Positions 9,961 to 20,431 are shown, counted from the stretch's first letter. The stretch: 64,000 nt of DNA from Prionace glauca (GCA_037974335.1 CM075760.1:58123812-58187811), one strand, 5' to 3'. A program made the numbers and translations. The notes: generated from the sequence alone by a model not told the origin.

Positions 9961-11238
9961 GTCTCTATCTGGCTGATTCAGTCTGAAAAAGCACCCTCAC
10001 TCCACACATACTCACCCACTCACACAGTCAGTGGGAGTGACAAGTGAACACAACACGGACTGCGGGGCAAGGGCTGGAAAAACATTTAAATCGTTCACAA
10101 GTCAGTCACAATTAAATAATTTCCTCTTTCCTCAATGGCCGAAATTTGTAGAAATTTGGCACAACCCAAGACAAAGCCATCCACAAGATTATCCGCCCCC
10201 TCATTCACTATATTCACTCTCTCCCATCACTAAGAAAGCAGTGTCAGCAGTTTGTATTATATACAACATTCACTGCAGCAACTCACCAAGGCTCACCGTC
10301 CAAACCCGCTGTCTTTACATCCTAACAGGACAAAGGCAGTAGCCACTTATGAACGCTATCACCTACAAGCTCCCCGCCAAAACATACACCATCCCGACGT
10401 GAAACAATATTTCAGTTCATTCATAGTCACTGGAGCTTCCTGTCTAACAGCACGGCGAGTGCCTGCAGCATATGGATTGCAGTCATTTAAGGATGCTTCA
10501 CATCAACACTTTCTGAAGGAACGATTAGGGAAGATTACAAATTCTGGCCGAGCAAATGACTCGAAAATGCCTTTAGAAAACTAATAATAATGAATTTGAC
10601 CCTTCATCTGTCATACTGAACAGTTCACGGACTGCTGTAGTAGGCAGCACAATATAGTAAATCTCACTTTGCATTTGTTCATCGAACATTCCCAAGGCCA
10701 ATGCATCACTGCTTAAAAATCATCCAATTCTCCCTCTACAGTTTGAAGTTTCTGCTCTCTCTGATGGTCGCAATATGCTTTAGGGATCTCATTTCTGAGA
10801 CGCCAAGTCAAACATCAAGTCAAACTCCCATTTTTCACGGATACAAGTGTATTAAAGAAATAAATCAAATTTCGCTCCCTGTAATTCAGCAGAAGGGACC
10901 AGAAGGTTTCGCACCAGCCAGGCAGACTCCTGGTCCCAACACAATGACCACGCGCACAGAAACTGAACAGACACAAACAGTGCAACAGCCGAGTTCCCAG
11001 CAGAAAGATCTGTTCAATCTGTCAATTTCAAACTGTTCAATCTGTCAATTTAATTGTTGGATTTTCATTGATCAATGGTCAACTTACAACAGAAACATCA
11101 ATAACCTATTTTAAATTAAACTGATATTTATTTCAAGACTCCATTCGACTTTTAATTATTTCGCTGTGTCACTTCTCGAAAACTATGTAAAAATATAACT
11201 TCGCTAAAAATGAGCAATCTCAAATAACAGACTAACGT

Positions 11239-11394
11239 CAGTTCAATGTCCATAACAGAGATGCAGTGACACAGTAACAGTTCAAGGTCCCTAACAGAGA
11301 TACAGTGACACAGTAACAGTTCAAGGTCCCTAACAGAGATGCAGTGACACTGTAACAGTTCAATGTCCGTAACAGATATGCGGTGACACAATAA
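11239..11394. repeat. Four copies of a 39-bp tandem repeat
   Basis: Units begin at 11239, 11278, 11317 and 11356 with CAGTTCAA(T/G)GTCC and differ by only a few bases. Because 39 is a multiple of three, the minus strand stays open and spells a 13-residue repeat (CHCISVRDLELLL). I regard that as incidental. Confidence 0.9.
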
Positions 11395-12829
11395 GTAGTA
11401 AACAAACCAAGAAACATTTACATTGATAAATGAATAAATCATTGCCTGATTCTATTTAATTTCTTAAATATAATCAACAAAATAATCAAGGCAAAACACT
11501 TTATCGAGCTGAGCACAGCTGAGTAAAGGAATGTTTTGTTTCTGAATTCATTTTCAATACAACTAAATATTCTGTAAAATGGATGATACTTTGCACGCCA
11601 GTGCAGTATTCAAGGTATTTTGATTTAAATTAATTAGCATCAATATTATATTTTAAGTTATTGTTAATTGTCAGTTAGTTCTTCTGCCAGCTGATTTGTA
11701 CTCTGTAATAAAATGAGCTTTCAATCATTCAAAACGTGCTTCTGTCCCCAACATTGTTAAATAATTAGGTTACAATTAAATCTCAATGTTAAACAATAAT
11801 TACAAATTACTGAATGGAAACATTCAAACATCTGCCATTCATTTACTTAAATCTAATCACATTGTAATGTTTTACTTTTACCACAGATAATTTATTATAA
11901 CGGAGAACCGTGTTAAAAATGCAGACTTCACACTTTGTATAGACTGCAACGGCCTGGCCAGTATTATTGAAATCAATAATACTGGTTCCTAGATTTAGTA
12001 ATTTAGACCTTCCATATAATTTAATTACTGAACACATTGTTTAATTTAAGAGGATCTGAATTAAACAGTGCAAACACAGAGAGGACAACTGATTCAAATC
12101 CTCTGCAACATTGAAACATGATGCAGAATATAAGTGCAGACTTTTTCTTCATTATAATATTTAATAAGATTTTAACATAAGTTTCTGATAGAATCAATTA
12201 TTCTATTTTGTCATTTATTCTTCCCATAATTCTACACTGTGTTTAGCAGTAATGGGAGACATAATATTATACAATTTTTATAGTATTTATCTTATAATGT
12301 TTTATATAAATTAATCTTTTTGAATTTCAAGCATTAACTTGTCAATTTCTCGCCAGTTTCTGTTGACACTTTACCAGTATTCAAACGCAATCATATAAAC
12401 AATTACTTGAGTGTCAGCGAATTCCATCTGTCAGAAAACCTTCGCTCTGTCAAATGTATTTAAGCTGTTTGATTCTAATTGATCAAGGCCAAATTACAAC
12501 AACAAAGTAATCAATAAAAAAATTAATTAACCTGATGTTCATTTTAAAACTCCCTTTGCCTTTTAACTATCTCTCACCGTCGGTCTCAAATCCTCAAAAC
12601 AAACTGGGCAAAAATGTATTTTTTTTCTGAAAATGAGCACATCAAATATAACGGATTCAGGGTAGTGTAATGTTCCTATCAGAGATACAGTGAATTGTAA
12701 TTCATGTTTTATTTTAATATGTAAGCATCAGTTAAGATGAATAAAATGTCCTGACATATTTATTTTACTTTCCCGAAACTTTTTTTCTTTATCCCTACAA
12801 TATTCAAACGCAGTTTTATTTTCATTTAG

Positions 12830-14470
12830 TCAGGGCCGCTCAGTGTCACTGAGTTGAAACAATGCAAAAAGCAATTAAGAACATAAGAACATAACCATTT
12901 CACAAATTTTGAGATGAGATTAGTAATTAATTATCTCGGTATATAATTTTAAAAAAACTTTGACGGAGTAATCTGGTTGCAACTGCATAGAAAAAACAAA
13001 ATGTAATAATCGGATACGAAAATTGCCAAAAAGCAGCGTCTTCTGGAATTGTGACAAAATACGTCCAGTCTGGAAAATTTTCTGGTCATTTTAGTTGTGT
13101 GAAAAGCACAGCAGAACTTTTAAACGGGATAACTGCTAAATTATTAACATCAAATAATCTTAGGTGAATATGGAGTTATATTACCGATTAATAATTGTTT
13201 GTTTTATATTAATTTTACTACTAAACTTGTTAATGAGAAGTTTGTGATTGCAGCATAGACTGGGTGTCCGAATGAGCGTTGTAAGTAATGATTTACTTGA
13301 ATCTTGTCAGCGTGAGCTAAAATTTATATATAAAAACGATATCTTTTAGTTTTTTTTCCAAACATGCTTGTTTTCTCCCTACAAGGGTTTTCGAATTCCA
13401 AGATTGTTTGCATTCAACCAGAAAACATCTAAGCTCTCAATGACACCGAATTTAAAGAATGCAGAAATAATGCCCTGAAGCCAAACCATTTCACAAATTT
13501 TAAACATTCATTGTGACTGCACCACAGAAACTGCTCAGCAGAAACACAACAAAACACATCAATGAGGGAAAGAATCTGTTTCATGGAAAAGCAGCTCAAT
13601 TATCCATTTAACAGAATCAAATGTAACATTGCAAAAAAATTTCAATATCGAATCGAGCAAACCAGCTCTTAACCAATTACTAAAGTAAACAGAAATCTGG
13701 AATAGTAGCAATGACATTGCGAGGAGGTGGAATACGCCCAACGAATTAGCATAACAACTTTATCACATTTTATTCATATTGGATCATATTTCAAACATAT
13801 TTAAACATGTGGATGGTAAAAGTTCCAGCCATCAAATGCCACCGAGATTAAACATTGCAGGTACCCCAAATTCTGAATGCAGAGACAAAATATGTTCTGA
13901 ACGAGTGGCGTAAAGCGTTATCACTTAAGTTTTTTTAAAAAATACAAAGACAATAAAAGCTGTCTGTTTCCTGCCTGCAGTCATGCGTCAAGAAGTTGCA
14001 AACCCACAGAATGTTGTTATTCAATAACAAAGCGTGTCAATAACAAATAACAGCTCAGTGTCACTGAGTTCAAAAATGCAAAAACGCGAAATTAATTCAC
14101 AAAGTTTACGTATTTAAAGTCATCCAGATTCATAATGTTCTCACCAGAAAAAAGAACGCATCACTGAGAGACTGAACCCCTCTTCATACAGAAGCAGCAC
14201 AGTTCTGCAAATGTAACATTTACAGAAATGTTGAAAATAAATTCAAGCCAATTCGCAATTCACCAAAGTAATTAATGTTTACAATAACCCGAAAATATTG
14301 CATAGCAGCACCAGCATTGTGAGTGAGTGGAATGTTTTCATTGGATAAATTTAGAAATTTTAGAACTTTATTAAAAAATATTGCGTTGGATTTCAAACAC
14401 TTTTGCAGTAGATAGTACAAACCGCAGCCACTAGATGTCGCCGAGATTAAACATTGCAGAAACGCTGAAT
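12830..14470. repeat. Diverged repeat zone on the J side of the J-C intron
   Basis: AT-rich sequence in which a block close to GTCACCGAGATTAAACATTG recurs in degraded form near 12841, 13437, 13837, 14047 and 14433. Copies near 12893 and 13486 share CCATTTCACAAATTTT, with a weaker match near 14093. Spacing is irregular (596, 400, 210 and 386 bp). No gene is seen. Confidence 0.55.
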
Positions 14471-14754
14471 TGTTGAACCAACGTTCAGTTTTTAAAGTAA
14501 GCCACACAGTAACCTCAACAGACAAACACAAAATCACAACAACTTGGGATTGAATCCCTCAGCAGCCCCTATTGTCAAGAAACAGCGGAATTCTGAAACC
14601 CCTTTGCAACAGAATCACAAGAAACGTTGTTAAAATTCTCAATAGAGAATCCACCAAACCCATATTTAAGTAAACAGATAAATTATTAGTATAGATAAAA
14701 ATATAAAACAAAAGAACATGTAAACCAGTTACTCAATAAGTGCATGGTTCTTAC

Positions 14755-14802
14755 CTGCAGCCACCGTCACCATGGTCCCTTGACCCCAGTAACCAAAATA
14801 AT
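14755..14802 (-). CDS. JH segment
   Basis: The 48-bp joining segment reads YFGYWGQGTMVTVAA, with the conserved WGQG turn and the end of framework 4. It is bounded on the 5' side by a CACAGTG heptamer and on the 3' side by a GTAAGAACC splice donor, phase 1. Splicing to CH1 gives an Ala codon and runs in frame. It is the only J found in the cluster, as usual for shark clusters. Unjoined and apparently functional. Confidence 0.95.
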
Positions 14803-14841
14803 CACAGTGTCACATTCCGTAGGCTGTGTCATACAATAACC
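14803..14841 (-). promoter_or_regulatory. 23-bp-spacer recombination signal of JH
   Basis: In plus-strand reading the heptamer CACAGTG (14803-14809) is perfect, followed by a 23-nt spacer (14810-14832) and the nonamer ACAATAACC (14833-14841). It is compatible with the 12-bp-spacer signal on the J side of D2. Confidence 0.93.
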
Positions 14842-15166
14842 GTCCCTGCACAAAATATGCACAAAACCACCATTATTTTAAATATCCACAAACCAGAGGA
14901 AAATCAATGTCAATTAATGTTCATTAAATTATAATTGTATTTCTGGACACCATTCGCCATTCATAAATCACCCTAAAGTTTTATATTTCACACAGTTACG
15001 CATGAACATGTTATTGAAAACACCAACTGACAAATGAGTAATTATCAAGATTTTCCATGTTCATTCTTGTCCTGTGGTCAGTGCTGGACGTAAACAATAT
15101 TGTACTCTGATTAAAGGTGGAATTTAAAAGTTGTATTGTTCCAGCCTCAATCAATTGGTGCTGAGG

Positions 15167-15194
15167 GGTTTTTGTCTTGACAGTAACTGCTGTG
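15167..15194 (-). promoter_or_regulatory. D2 3' recombination signal, 12-bp spacer
   Basis: In minus-strand sense: heptamer CACAGCA (15188-15194) next to D2, a 12-nt spacer, and a perfect nonamer ACAAAAACC (15167-15175). The heptamer departs from consensus at its last two bases but keeps the essential CAC. It can join to the JH 23 signal. Confidence 0.9.
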
Positions 15195-15206
15195 CCACCC
15201 AGTGAT
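15195..15206 (-). CDS. D2 diversity segment
   Basis: A 12-bp D segment, ATCACTGGGTGG in minus-strand sense (ITGW in one frame), flanked on both sides by 12-bp-spacer signals. It lies 325 bp from the JH signal. It can join V (23) or the 22 side of D1 upstream, and JH (23) downstream. Limits are set by the heptamers. Confidence 0.9.
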
Positions 15207-15234
15207 CACAGTGAGACACAGCATGACAAATACT
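15207..15234 (-). promoter_or_regulatory. D2 5' recombination signal, 12-bp spacer
   Basis: In plus-strand reading: perfect heptamer CACAGTG (15207-15213), a 12-nt spacer, and nonamer ACAAATACT (15226-15234). Confidence 0.9.
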
Positions 15235-15542
15235 GAGGCGGACTGTTAACTATAAAATACAGACAGTTAATTTCACTGCTATTTCAAAAGCCTGTGTCCA
15301 TCTCGTTAAGAGTAGGTCAGTGAGATATTTCATTATTTTACTTGTCATTGTATTGATAAAGGGGGTTAGAATCTTTTACACTCACTTGTGCACATTCAGC
15401 ATGTAAATCAATAACAATAAAGTTGAAGTATTTTATATCTTTAAAAAAAATGCTGCTTCTACCTATTATTTTGTTGAACCCTCATTTAGTCTGGCATTCG
15501 GCAGTGCCACTGATGACAAATTTATGCAAAGTCTTTCTCTGA

Positions 15543-15580
15543 GGTTTTTGTATGAGGATGTCGCTTTGTTAAGCCTTGTG
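15543..15580 (-). promoter_or_regulatory. D1 3' recombination signal, 22-bp spacer
   Basis: In minus-strand sense: heptamer CACAAGG (15574-15580) beside D1, a 22-nt spacer, and a perfect nonamer ACAAAAACC (15543-15551). The heptamer keeps CACA but is weak at positions 5 and 6. The 22/23 class means D1 joins D2 (12) and not JH (23). Confidence 0.82.
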
Positions 15581-15597
15581 ATCCTCCACTGTAGTAT
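15581..15597 (-). CDS. D1 diversity segment
   Basis: A 17-bp D segment, ATACTACAGTGGAGGAT in minus-strand sense. One frame reads YYSGG, a sequence common in shark CDR3. It has a 12-bp signal toward VH and a 22-bp signal toward D2. Distance to the VH signal is about 350 bp and to D2 about 310 bp. A heptamer-like CACTGTA lies inside it on the plus strand but has no nonamer at 12 or 23 bp. Confidence 0.88.
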
Positions 15598-15625
15598 CAC
15601 AGTGACACACGCCCGCACAAAAACT
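15598..15625 (-). promoter_or_regulatory. D1 5' recombination signal, 12-bp spacer
   Basis: In plus-strand reading: perfect heptamer CACAGTG (15598-15604), a 12-nt spacer, and nonamer ACAAAAACT (15617-15625). It pairs with the VH 23 signal. Confidence 0.93.
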
Positions 15626-15972
15626 GTACTCACTCTGTTCAGTACTGCCTCTCAATATTCACTTCAAATCGACCATTACTTCTGTTCTAATTTAAAACGT
15701 AGACAACTATTTATAAAACAAAATCTATCAGAAATGTTAAAACGAGTAATATATCCAGTGCTGCACTTGCCGAAACTACAACAAATAGAAAGTCAGTGAA
15801 CAGCTCACCCCATTAATATCGGTAAGTTTGTTAAATTGTACTGTTAAATGCTTTGTTGGTTACTTAACAAAAAACGATTATGGTTTGGTTCTGAACACTG
15901 TCGTTAATATTACATTTAAAAAAGGTATTAACCTTTAGGTTATGATGGAAGTTGCTGAATTCCCTCTCGGGC

Positions 15973-16011
15973 TGTTCTTGTTCGGGTCCATCCTTGGTAC
16001 CTGTCACTGTG
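15973..16011 (-). promoter_or_regulatory. 23-bp-spacer recombination signal of VH
   Basis: In minus-strand sense: perfect heptamer CACAGTG (16005-16011) directly after the YYCARD codons, a 23-nt spacer (15982-16004), and nonamer ACAAGAACA (15973-15981). Its presence shows that the V is in germline form. Confidence 0.95.
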
Positions 16012-16316
16012 GTCTCTTGCACAGTAATAGATGGCGGTGTCTTCGGTCTTCAGCCTGGTCATCTCCAAAGCGAAGATGTTGTTTGAAGTGTCTCTGGACG
16101 CAGTAAATCGATTCTTAATTGCTGGGGCGTAGTGGTTGCTGGATGAACTTAGATAGTTAACCAGCCACTCTAGACCCTGCCCGGGAACTTGCCGGATCCA
16201 GTACATCCAAAAGCTGCCAAGGCTAAAGCCGCTGGTTTTACAGGTCAGTTTCAGGGAGCCTCCGGGACGCCCGGTCTCTGCCTTTGGCTGAATCAACACA
16301 ATCTCCGACTGGACAC
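16012..16316 (-). CDS. IgM VH exon 2 (germline variable region)
   Basis: Variable domain of the heavy chain. The exon starts after TATTTTTACAG and continues the signal peptide (GVQS), then mature [16 protein letters not shown]. Framework 1 cysteine lies in [12 protein letters not shown], followed by CDR1 SFWMY, framework 2 [17 protein letters not shown]2 [15 protein letters not shown], and framework 3 [11 protein letters not shown] ending [11 protein letters not shown]. All canonical V-set residues (Cys23, Trp36, the DTAIYYC turn) are present and there is no stop. It ends at the recombination heptamer, not in a joined D-J, so it needs RAG rearrangement to be expressed. Confidence 0.96.
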
Positions 16317-16426
16317 CTGTAAAAATATATCAAAAACCCCGAGGATTAACCCCATGAAACATTTTAGCGATAGACAAACAGGGAGACAGTGACAGTGACA
16401 GATTTGGACAATAAAATACTACTCAC

Positions 16427-16472
16427 CAGATAAGAAAGTCAGCAACAAACTGAGAGAAATCGCTGACCTCAT
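16427..16472 (-). CDS. IgM VH leader exon
   Basis: Signal-peptide exon MRSAISLSLLLTFLS followed by a split Gly codon. The donor is TCTG|GTGAGT, phase 1, and the intron to the V exon is 110 bp. The start ATG (16470-16472) is the first in frame with the hydrophobic stretch. It lies about 90 bp downstream of the TATA-like palindrome. Confidence 0.94.
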
Positions 16473-16559
16473 CTTTCTAGTAAATTGGGGGAAATGGTTG
16501 GGTCAGGATCTCAGTGAACAAACCAGCTCCCGGACTGTTGGATTCCGGTCCCAGTGAGC

Positions 16560-16573
16560 GGTATTTAAATACC
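16560..16573 (-). promoter_or_regulatory. TATA-like palindrome of the VH promoter
   Basis: GGTATTTAAATACC is a perfect 14-bp palindrome containing a TATTTAAA box, about 90-100 bp before the leader ATG. No ATTTGCAT octamer is visible between it and about 16720. My recall is that shark VH promoters often lack the octamer. Confidence 0.65.
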
Positions 16574-16592
16574 CGGCAGAAGGGGGCGGCTT

Positions 16593-16636
16593 TCCAGGCG
16601 CCGCCTGTTGATTCCCTGCTGGAGGCGGCGCCTGGA
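16593..16636. repeat. GC-rich inverted repeat in the VH promoter
   Basis: Two perfect 14-bp arms, TCCAGGCGCCGCCT (16593-16606) and AGGCGGCGCCTGGA (16623-16636), surround a 16-nt loop. It lies 20 bp upstream (in IgM sense) of the TATA-like palindrome in otherwise AT-rich DNA. It may be a factor-binding site or a cruciform; the role is unknown. Confidence 0.9.
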
Positions 16637-16962
16637 TCCACGTCCCACCTTCCACACCCCAACAGAATGGACTCCCAGATTTACAATGGTTTAATATTGA
16701 AGTTGCCAAGTTATATGTAACGAGATATTTATTTGACTGAATCGATTCATTGCAATGTCTCCATTATTTCTCATACTGATATTTCAATTTGTCGTTTTTT
16801 ATGTTTTTTTAAAACTAATTATAAATATGGTGCTTTTCTTACCACGCCCGTGACGAGCAGACAAATGTAAAAATGATGAAATTACACTTCCATAAAATAA
16901 AGGGACCATCAGTCTGTTTTGTAATAATTCTATCATGTTACAATAATGAAGCATAATTTATC

Positions 16963-17140
16963 AGTCCAAAAATGTGTGGGGTAGTTGATTGGCCATGATA
17001 AATTGCCCCTTGATGTCAGGAGGCTTAGCAGAGTCAATATGTGGAGTTACGGGGCTAGGACAGGACCTGCATGGGATTGTTGTCGCGCAGGGCCGATGGG
17101 CCAAATGGCCTCCTTCTGCACTGTCGGAATTCTGTGATAA
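16963..17140 (+). mobile_element. SINE fragment, 3' half
   Basis: Body and tail of the same SINE type as at 9125-9475: GATTGGCCATGATAAATTGC, GGCCGATGGGCCAAATGGCC and CTTCTGCACTGTCGG. The tRNA-like head is missing. Confidence 0.85.
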
Positions 17141-18579
17141 GGGGAATTGTTATCGATTTCTGTAATTAAATGCGGCGAATGAACAAAGCCATTCTACTTA
17201 CAGTGTGGATGGCTATCACTGCACATTTTGGTTCTGAAGATAACATGAGTTTCCTCGCATTATACAGTGTTTGCTGACATTTCTCAAAATTCCTCTGCTC
17301 TTTGTAAATTAGGGGTGAAACAAACCCGCCTGTTTGACATTTAAACAGTGAGCTGACAGAGAAACATCAAATTGACTTCGACATTGACGGAGAATTTAAT
17401 GAGTCGGAAGGCACGCGGCGATCAGTAGTGTTCTCCTTCAGCATCCAAACCATTGTATTGGCCACCGGCTTCATAACACAGGATATCAGGATTTGATTTT
17501 TGTCACATTAACATTATTACACGAATATTTTTTTTAATCTTCATTTCAACCAGGTTATGAACTGACCGATTATCCACTCATTGGCAACTATGAGAGGGTT
17601 TGTTAAAGAATCAAAATCAGGTTATATTGTAAGAGAATAGACTGCTAATCAGGTACAAGAGATACTGTTGTTTAAATGAGGTGCAGAATTTTCAGATTAT
17701 TCCAGCAATCTCTGGTTTCAAGGCAGTTTTATGATTTTCTTTTAATTATTTTCGCGATTACACTGACCTCATTAGACTGGGAGATGTGACCATCAACATC
17801 TCTCTCTTTCACACTTAGTGAAGCTGTTCAAAAAAACAGGTTTTAATTATTGGAATGACATTTACTCGAAATGAAATAGCATCTGGTCAATTTATTGTTT
17901 TCCGATATACTTAATCACAGAATTAACAGGGCATTAAAAGAAAAGAATGATTAGAATCATAACGATTTAAAATGCGTCTTTATTGTGCGAATGAAACCAT
18001 TATTGTTTAAATGGTTGAGTTCCATTTTGTCTATTCAGGTTCACGCTCATCTGCCCCATACAATATTTGGCAGCAATCCAGGCTGCTGCCAAATGCTCAA
18101 AATTATTGACAGGAAACATCTGGCGGGTGTTATTCAAAAGTCGATATCCTCAGCACTGATCGCTTGGCTCCAAGCCAACATCAAACTCTTCACATTGTCA
18201 ATGAAGCCTATTTATAAATAAATCTACCCAGTAACGGTACTGGGGGCATGTTAATTCTTTAAATGTGTTGTTCAGTATGATAATTTCCCATCTCTCAGGA
18301 AAGAAACGTTAGGCCGCTTCTCTGGCGTGCTGTTAACAATAATGATGATTTTCCCAACACATCAGGATATTGCGGTGGATGGATCAAGATAATTACAGGC
18401 AGTCTGTGAGGGGTGGCTCAGAGGGACGATACATGTTGTAAAACATGAATACGTATGCTTGTGTTTTCTTTTCCCTTTATCCTTCCGTGGGATGTTTGAA
18501 TTTGGTGGAACGTTTTGCCTGTCCCAAATTCCCTTGAACTGATTCGTTTTCTTGGCGACTTCTGAAGATGTCAGTCAGT
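17141..18579. other. Upstream flank of the IgM cluster, nothing recognised
   Basis: AT-rich, apparently single-copy sequence. I looked for another V leader, recombination signals or exons and saw none. Confidence 0.5.
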
Positions 18580-18795
18580 CATTTTGCTGTCCATCTGGAG
18601 TCACATTCTTGTGAGACCAGGTAGCAATGGCAGATTTCCTCCATGGGAGAATCTGAGAGGTCCCTATGGTCGCCATTAGACTCTATTCCACATTTATTAA
18701 TTGAATTCAAATTACACCAGTTCCAACGGCCCGATTTAAATCCCTGTCCTCACTTCATTTCTCTGAGCCTCTGGATCGCTGGATCTAATAAATTA
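18580..18795 (-). mobile_element. Second SINE type, decayed copy
   Basis: Read on the plus strand: CATCTGGAGTCACATTCTTG, GGCAGATTTCCTCCATGGGA, AATTGAATTCAAATTACACC and CTCTGGATCGCTGG. In minus sense these are the body and tRNA-like head of a SINE seen several times in this window (26735, 28725, 46083, 58385). This copy is quite diverged. Confidence 0.65.
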
Positions 18796-18894
18796 ATATT
18801 ACGTCACCATCTATGAAAAAAATAAATACACGATTTTTGATGCAGGAATGAATGACTGTTGAATGAATTATAGTTGGATGAATCAGTCAATAGT

Positions 18895-19600
18895 AGCACG
18901 TTGCGGAGAGTTACAGGTCAAAGAGATCTCTAGGTACATGTTCATAGCGACTTCAAAGTAGAGTACAGGTAGATAGAGTGGTGAAGAAAGCATTCGGCAT
19001 GCTTGGTTTCATTGATCAGAACATTGAATACAGGAGTTCGGATGTCTTGTTGAAGTTGTCCAAGACATTGTTAAGGCCACACTTGGAATATTATGTGCAA
19101 TTCTGGTCACACTATTATTAAACTAGAAAGAGTCCAGAAAAGATTTACTAGGATGCTACTGGGACTTGATGGTTTGGATTATAATAATAGGCTAACTAGA
19201 ATGGGACGTTTTTTCTCTGGAGTGTAGGAGGCTGAGGTCTATAAAGTAATGAGGGGCATAGACAAGATGGATAGTCAATATTATTTTCCCAAAATTAGGG
19301 GACTCTAAGCTTGAGGGCATAGACTTAAGATGAGAGGGGAGAAATGCAAAATTGTGTCACAGAGAGGGTGGTGAGTGTCTGGAAAAAGCTGCCAGAGGTA
19401 GTAGTAGAGGCAGGTACAATTGTACCTTTTTAGAAAACATTTAGTTTTTATATGTGTACGATGGGTATAGAGGGATATGGGCCAAATGCAGCCAATTGGG
19501 ATTAGCTGGCAGGTTAAATAAAAGGGAGGCATGGACAAGTTGGACCGAAGGGCCTGTTTCCATGCTGTAAACCTCTATGACTCTATGACTCGATGAATGA
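18895..19600 (+). mobile_element. CR1-like LINE, 3' part
   Basis: Broken frames match the RT C-terminus: AFGMLGFIDQNIEYRSSDVL, LRPHLEYYVQFW, and RFTRMLLGLDGL. The tail has GAAGGGCCTGTTTCCATGCT and ACTCTATGACTCGATG. It carries several frameshifts, is moderately old and is 5' truncated. Confidence 0.88.
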
Positions 19601-19908
19601 CAGCTGGATGTCTGAATGTATTGAATGAGGAATTAGTGAATTGATTGATGAATGCATTGATAGATGGTACTGAAAGATATTGTTCTACATTCCCATATTT
19701 CTGCTTGACTACTTCATATATTGAATCAGCTCCTTTATTCCACGTTGCAGTCAGCCTAACATATTCAATCCTTCCAGAGTTTCTGGGTGAAATCCATCCT
19801 GGGTTTATCGGGAGTTAGCAAACTGATCCTCACAAAGAGGAAGACAAGATTTTCCTGTTCATTTCTCTGCTGATGCTGAATTTTCCTTTCCAAGATAAAA
19901 AGAAGGAA

Positions 19909-20431
19909 GATGATTGGGCTCAGGAGGGAGAATTGTAATATTTGAAACATCTGGCTCTTTCATATGCAACAAATTACTCAACATGCCCTCACCCAAATTA
20001 GTGAAGCTATCAGGCTGCAAAGTAAATAATGTGGCAACAGAAAGGTTGTGAGACTCACTGGGCAACTACAAGTGTTACATTATTTCCCACAACTGTGTAA
20101 TAATGAATAGGGATTTAAAGATTCAGTAACTTCACATGAGGTATGAGTGGTCACATTTATATCATCATTTTGAAAATCATCACACACTCCAGCTATGTAT
20201 CAGGATTTTCTGTGTAATAATGAGGTGATGACATGTCAATGAAGCGCAGAGGCTGCCACATTATTCACTTTGCATCCTGATCGCTTCACTAATTTGGGTG
20301 AGGGCATGTTGAGTAATTTGTTGCATATGAAAGAGCCAGATGTTTCAAATATTACAATTCTCCCTCCTGAGCCCAATCATCTTATGAGGTGTCAATGAGG
20401 TGATGACATGTCAATGAAGCGCAGAGGCTGC
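19909..20431. repeat. 130-bp inverted duplication between 38-bp direct repeats
   Basis: Arm 1 (19909-20038) and arm 2 (20252-20381) are reverse complements with about four mismatches in 130. Arm 2 sits between two identical 38-bp direct repeats (20219-20256 and 20394-20431, starting AATGAGGTGATGACATG). No transposon ends are seen, so it resembles a local template-switch rearrangement. Confidence 0.9.

Larger units (their letters stand above)
6655..14754 (-). other. J-C intron of the IgM cluster (8.1 kb)
   Basis: The donor is GCTGCAG|GTAAGAACC after JH and the acceptor TTTTTTCCCAG before CH1, both phase 1. From the C side to the J side it holds a CR1 tail, half of a fold-back element, a 20-bp minisatellite, a GAGTGA tract, a G-run plus SINE, a GT/GA tract, a 39-bp tandem repeat and an AT-rich zone of diverged repeats. 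Between 9960 and 11238, and between 11395 and 12830, I recognise nothing else. No consensus ATTTGCAT octamer was noticed in it. Confidence 0.85.

Noticed and set aside
11239-11394. CACAGTA words in the 39-bp repeat as recombination signals
   Set aside because: No nonamer at 12 or 23 bp; the words simply recur with the repeat.
15060-15090. Possible third D segment between D2 and JH
   Set aside because: Heptamer-like words occur, but no nonamer lies 12 or 23 bp away.
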